Below are positions 63,678 through 64,000 of a stretch of 64,000 bases of DNA, one piece after another. The position numbers were made by a program, and so were the translations under genes. The DNA is from Candidatus Brevifilum fermentans (GTDB taxonomy: Bacteria > Chloroflexota > Anaerolineae > Anaerolineales > Villigracilaceae): the NCBI GenBank assembly GCA_945877125.1, contig CAMCQT010000008.1, positions 1-64,000 on the forward strand, given 5' to 3'. The notes beneath the pieces were generated by a model. It saw only the letters and a program-made list of their open reading frames with translations. It was not told the DNA's origin and searched no databases. Each line of letters opens with the position of its first letter. Positions within the stretch are counted from its first letter, which is position 1.

Positions 63678-64000
63678 ATGGCTCAATATTATGAAGGCAT
63701 TGGCCGTCGCAAGGAAAGCATCGCACGCGTGCGCCTGATGACCGGCACTGGCAAGTTCACCGTCAACGAAAAAGAAGGCTTGGCTTTCTTTACCCGCATG
63801 GGTGACTTCGAAGACATTCTGCGCCCGTTTAGCGCAGTGGGTGAAGAAGCGACGAAATACGACGTGAGCGTACATGTTAACGGCGGCGGCACAACCGGTC
63901 AAACCGAATCTGTGCGCCTCGGCATTGCTCGCGCGCTTCAAATTATCAATGCGGAATGGACTTCTGCTTTACGCAAAAAGGGATTGCTTACCCGCGATGC
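63678..64000 (+). CDS. rpsI: Ribosomal protein S9, N-terminal part (cut by window end)
   Basis: The first 107 codons of a 30S protein. AQYYEGIGRRKESIARVRLM, the VHVNGGGTTGQTESVRLGIARAL core and RKKGLLTRDA are diagnostic. The basic C-terminal tail that touches P-site tRNA is beyond the window. It follows rplM by 13 bases, the usual pairing. Confidence 0.96.
   Translation, partial: MAQYYEGIGRRKESIARVRLMTGTGKFTVNEKEGLAFFTRMGDFEDILRPFSAVGEEATKYDVSVHVNGGGTTGQTESVRLGIARALQIINAEWTSALRKKGLLTRD

Overview
The window reads as chromosomal DNA from a free-living bacterium, most likely Chloroflexota, class Anaerolineae. This is an inference from protein style and gene content. The supporting signs are many TPR proteins, P/T-rich exported proteins, TAT-exported L,D-transpeptidases, a type Z S14 and a zinc-type S4, long intergenic palindromes, and near-consensus sigma-70 promoters. 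No sequence search was possible. No plasmid, phage, complete insertion sequence or CRISPR array was seen.

Layout. 1-4.2 kb (+): the 3' end of a CpaF/TadA-type ATPase, a double-XRE regulator, then a compact run of TPR, GNAT, V4R and monoglyceride-lipase-like genes. 4.2-13.3 kb: a DsbA-like oxidoreductase facing a minus-strand block of COX15-type heme A synthase, a 768-aa TPR protein, DNA polymerase I and a three-part protein ending in a transposase-like domain. 13.5-24.6 kb: single genes (metallo-hydrolase, YqhA, small cysteine protease, GH13 enzyme, channel-like protein, GalE, lipoprotein esterase, tRNA-Pro, NERD-like membrane protein, glycosyltransferase, RNase HII, LysM surface protein, LURP-like protein). 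24.7-29.6 kb (-): five consecutive cell-wall enzymes, four L,D-transpeptidases and one amidase. 29.8-38.5 kb (-): a tRNA with CAT anticodon and a complete T-box-controlled tryptophan operon, trpE-trpS-trpGD-trpC-trpF-trpB-trpA. 38.5-64 kb (+): rpoB without rpoC, then the str, S10, spc and alpha ribosomal operons run together through secY, adk, map, rpoA, truA, rplM and the start of rpsI.

How the genes work together. The trp operon makes tryptophan from chorismate and also carries the tRNA synthetase whose charging state its own T-box leader reads (specifier codon TGG). The trp and rpoB promoters are divergent and about 70 bp apart, with a perfect 15-bp tandem repeat between them. The wall-enzyme block would make and trim 3-3 cross-links outside the membrane. 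The ribosomal block is a textbook superoperon apart from the missing rpoC and infA.

The most unusual items are: (1) the 539-aa protein at 11646-13265, which joins a receiver-like domain and a Roadblock-like domain to an IS200/IS605 TnpA-like domain that has lost its HUH histidines but kept the tyrosine; (2) the trp operon, where every gene junction holds a dispersed repeat, several repeats supply stop codons, and others lie in frame inside trpC and trpF; (3) the five-gene L,D-transpeptidase/amidase cluster.
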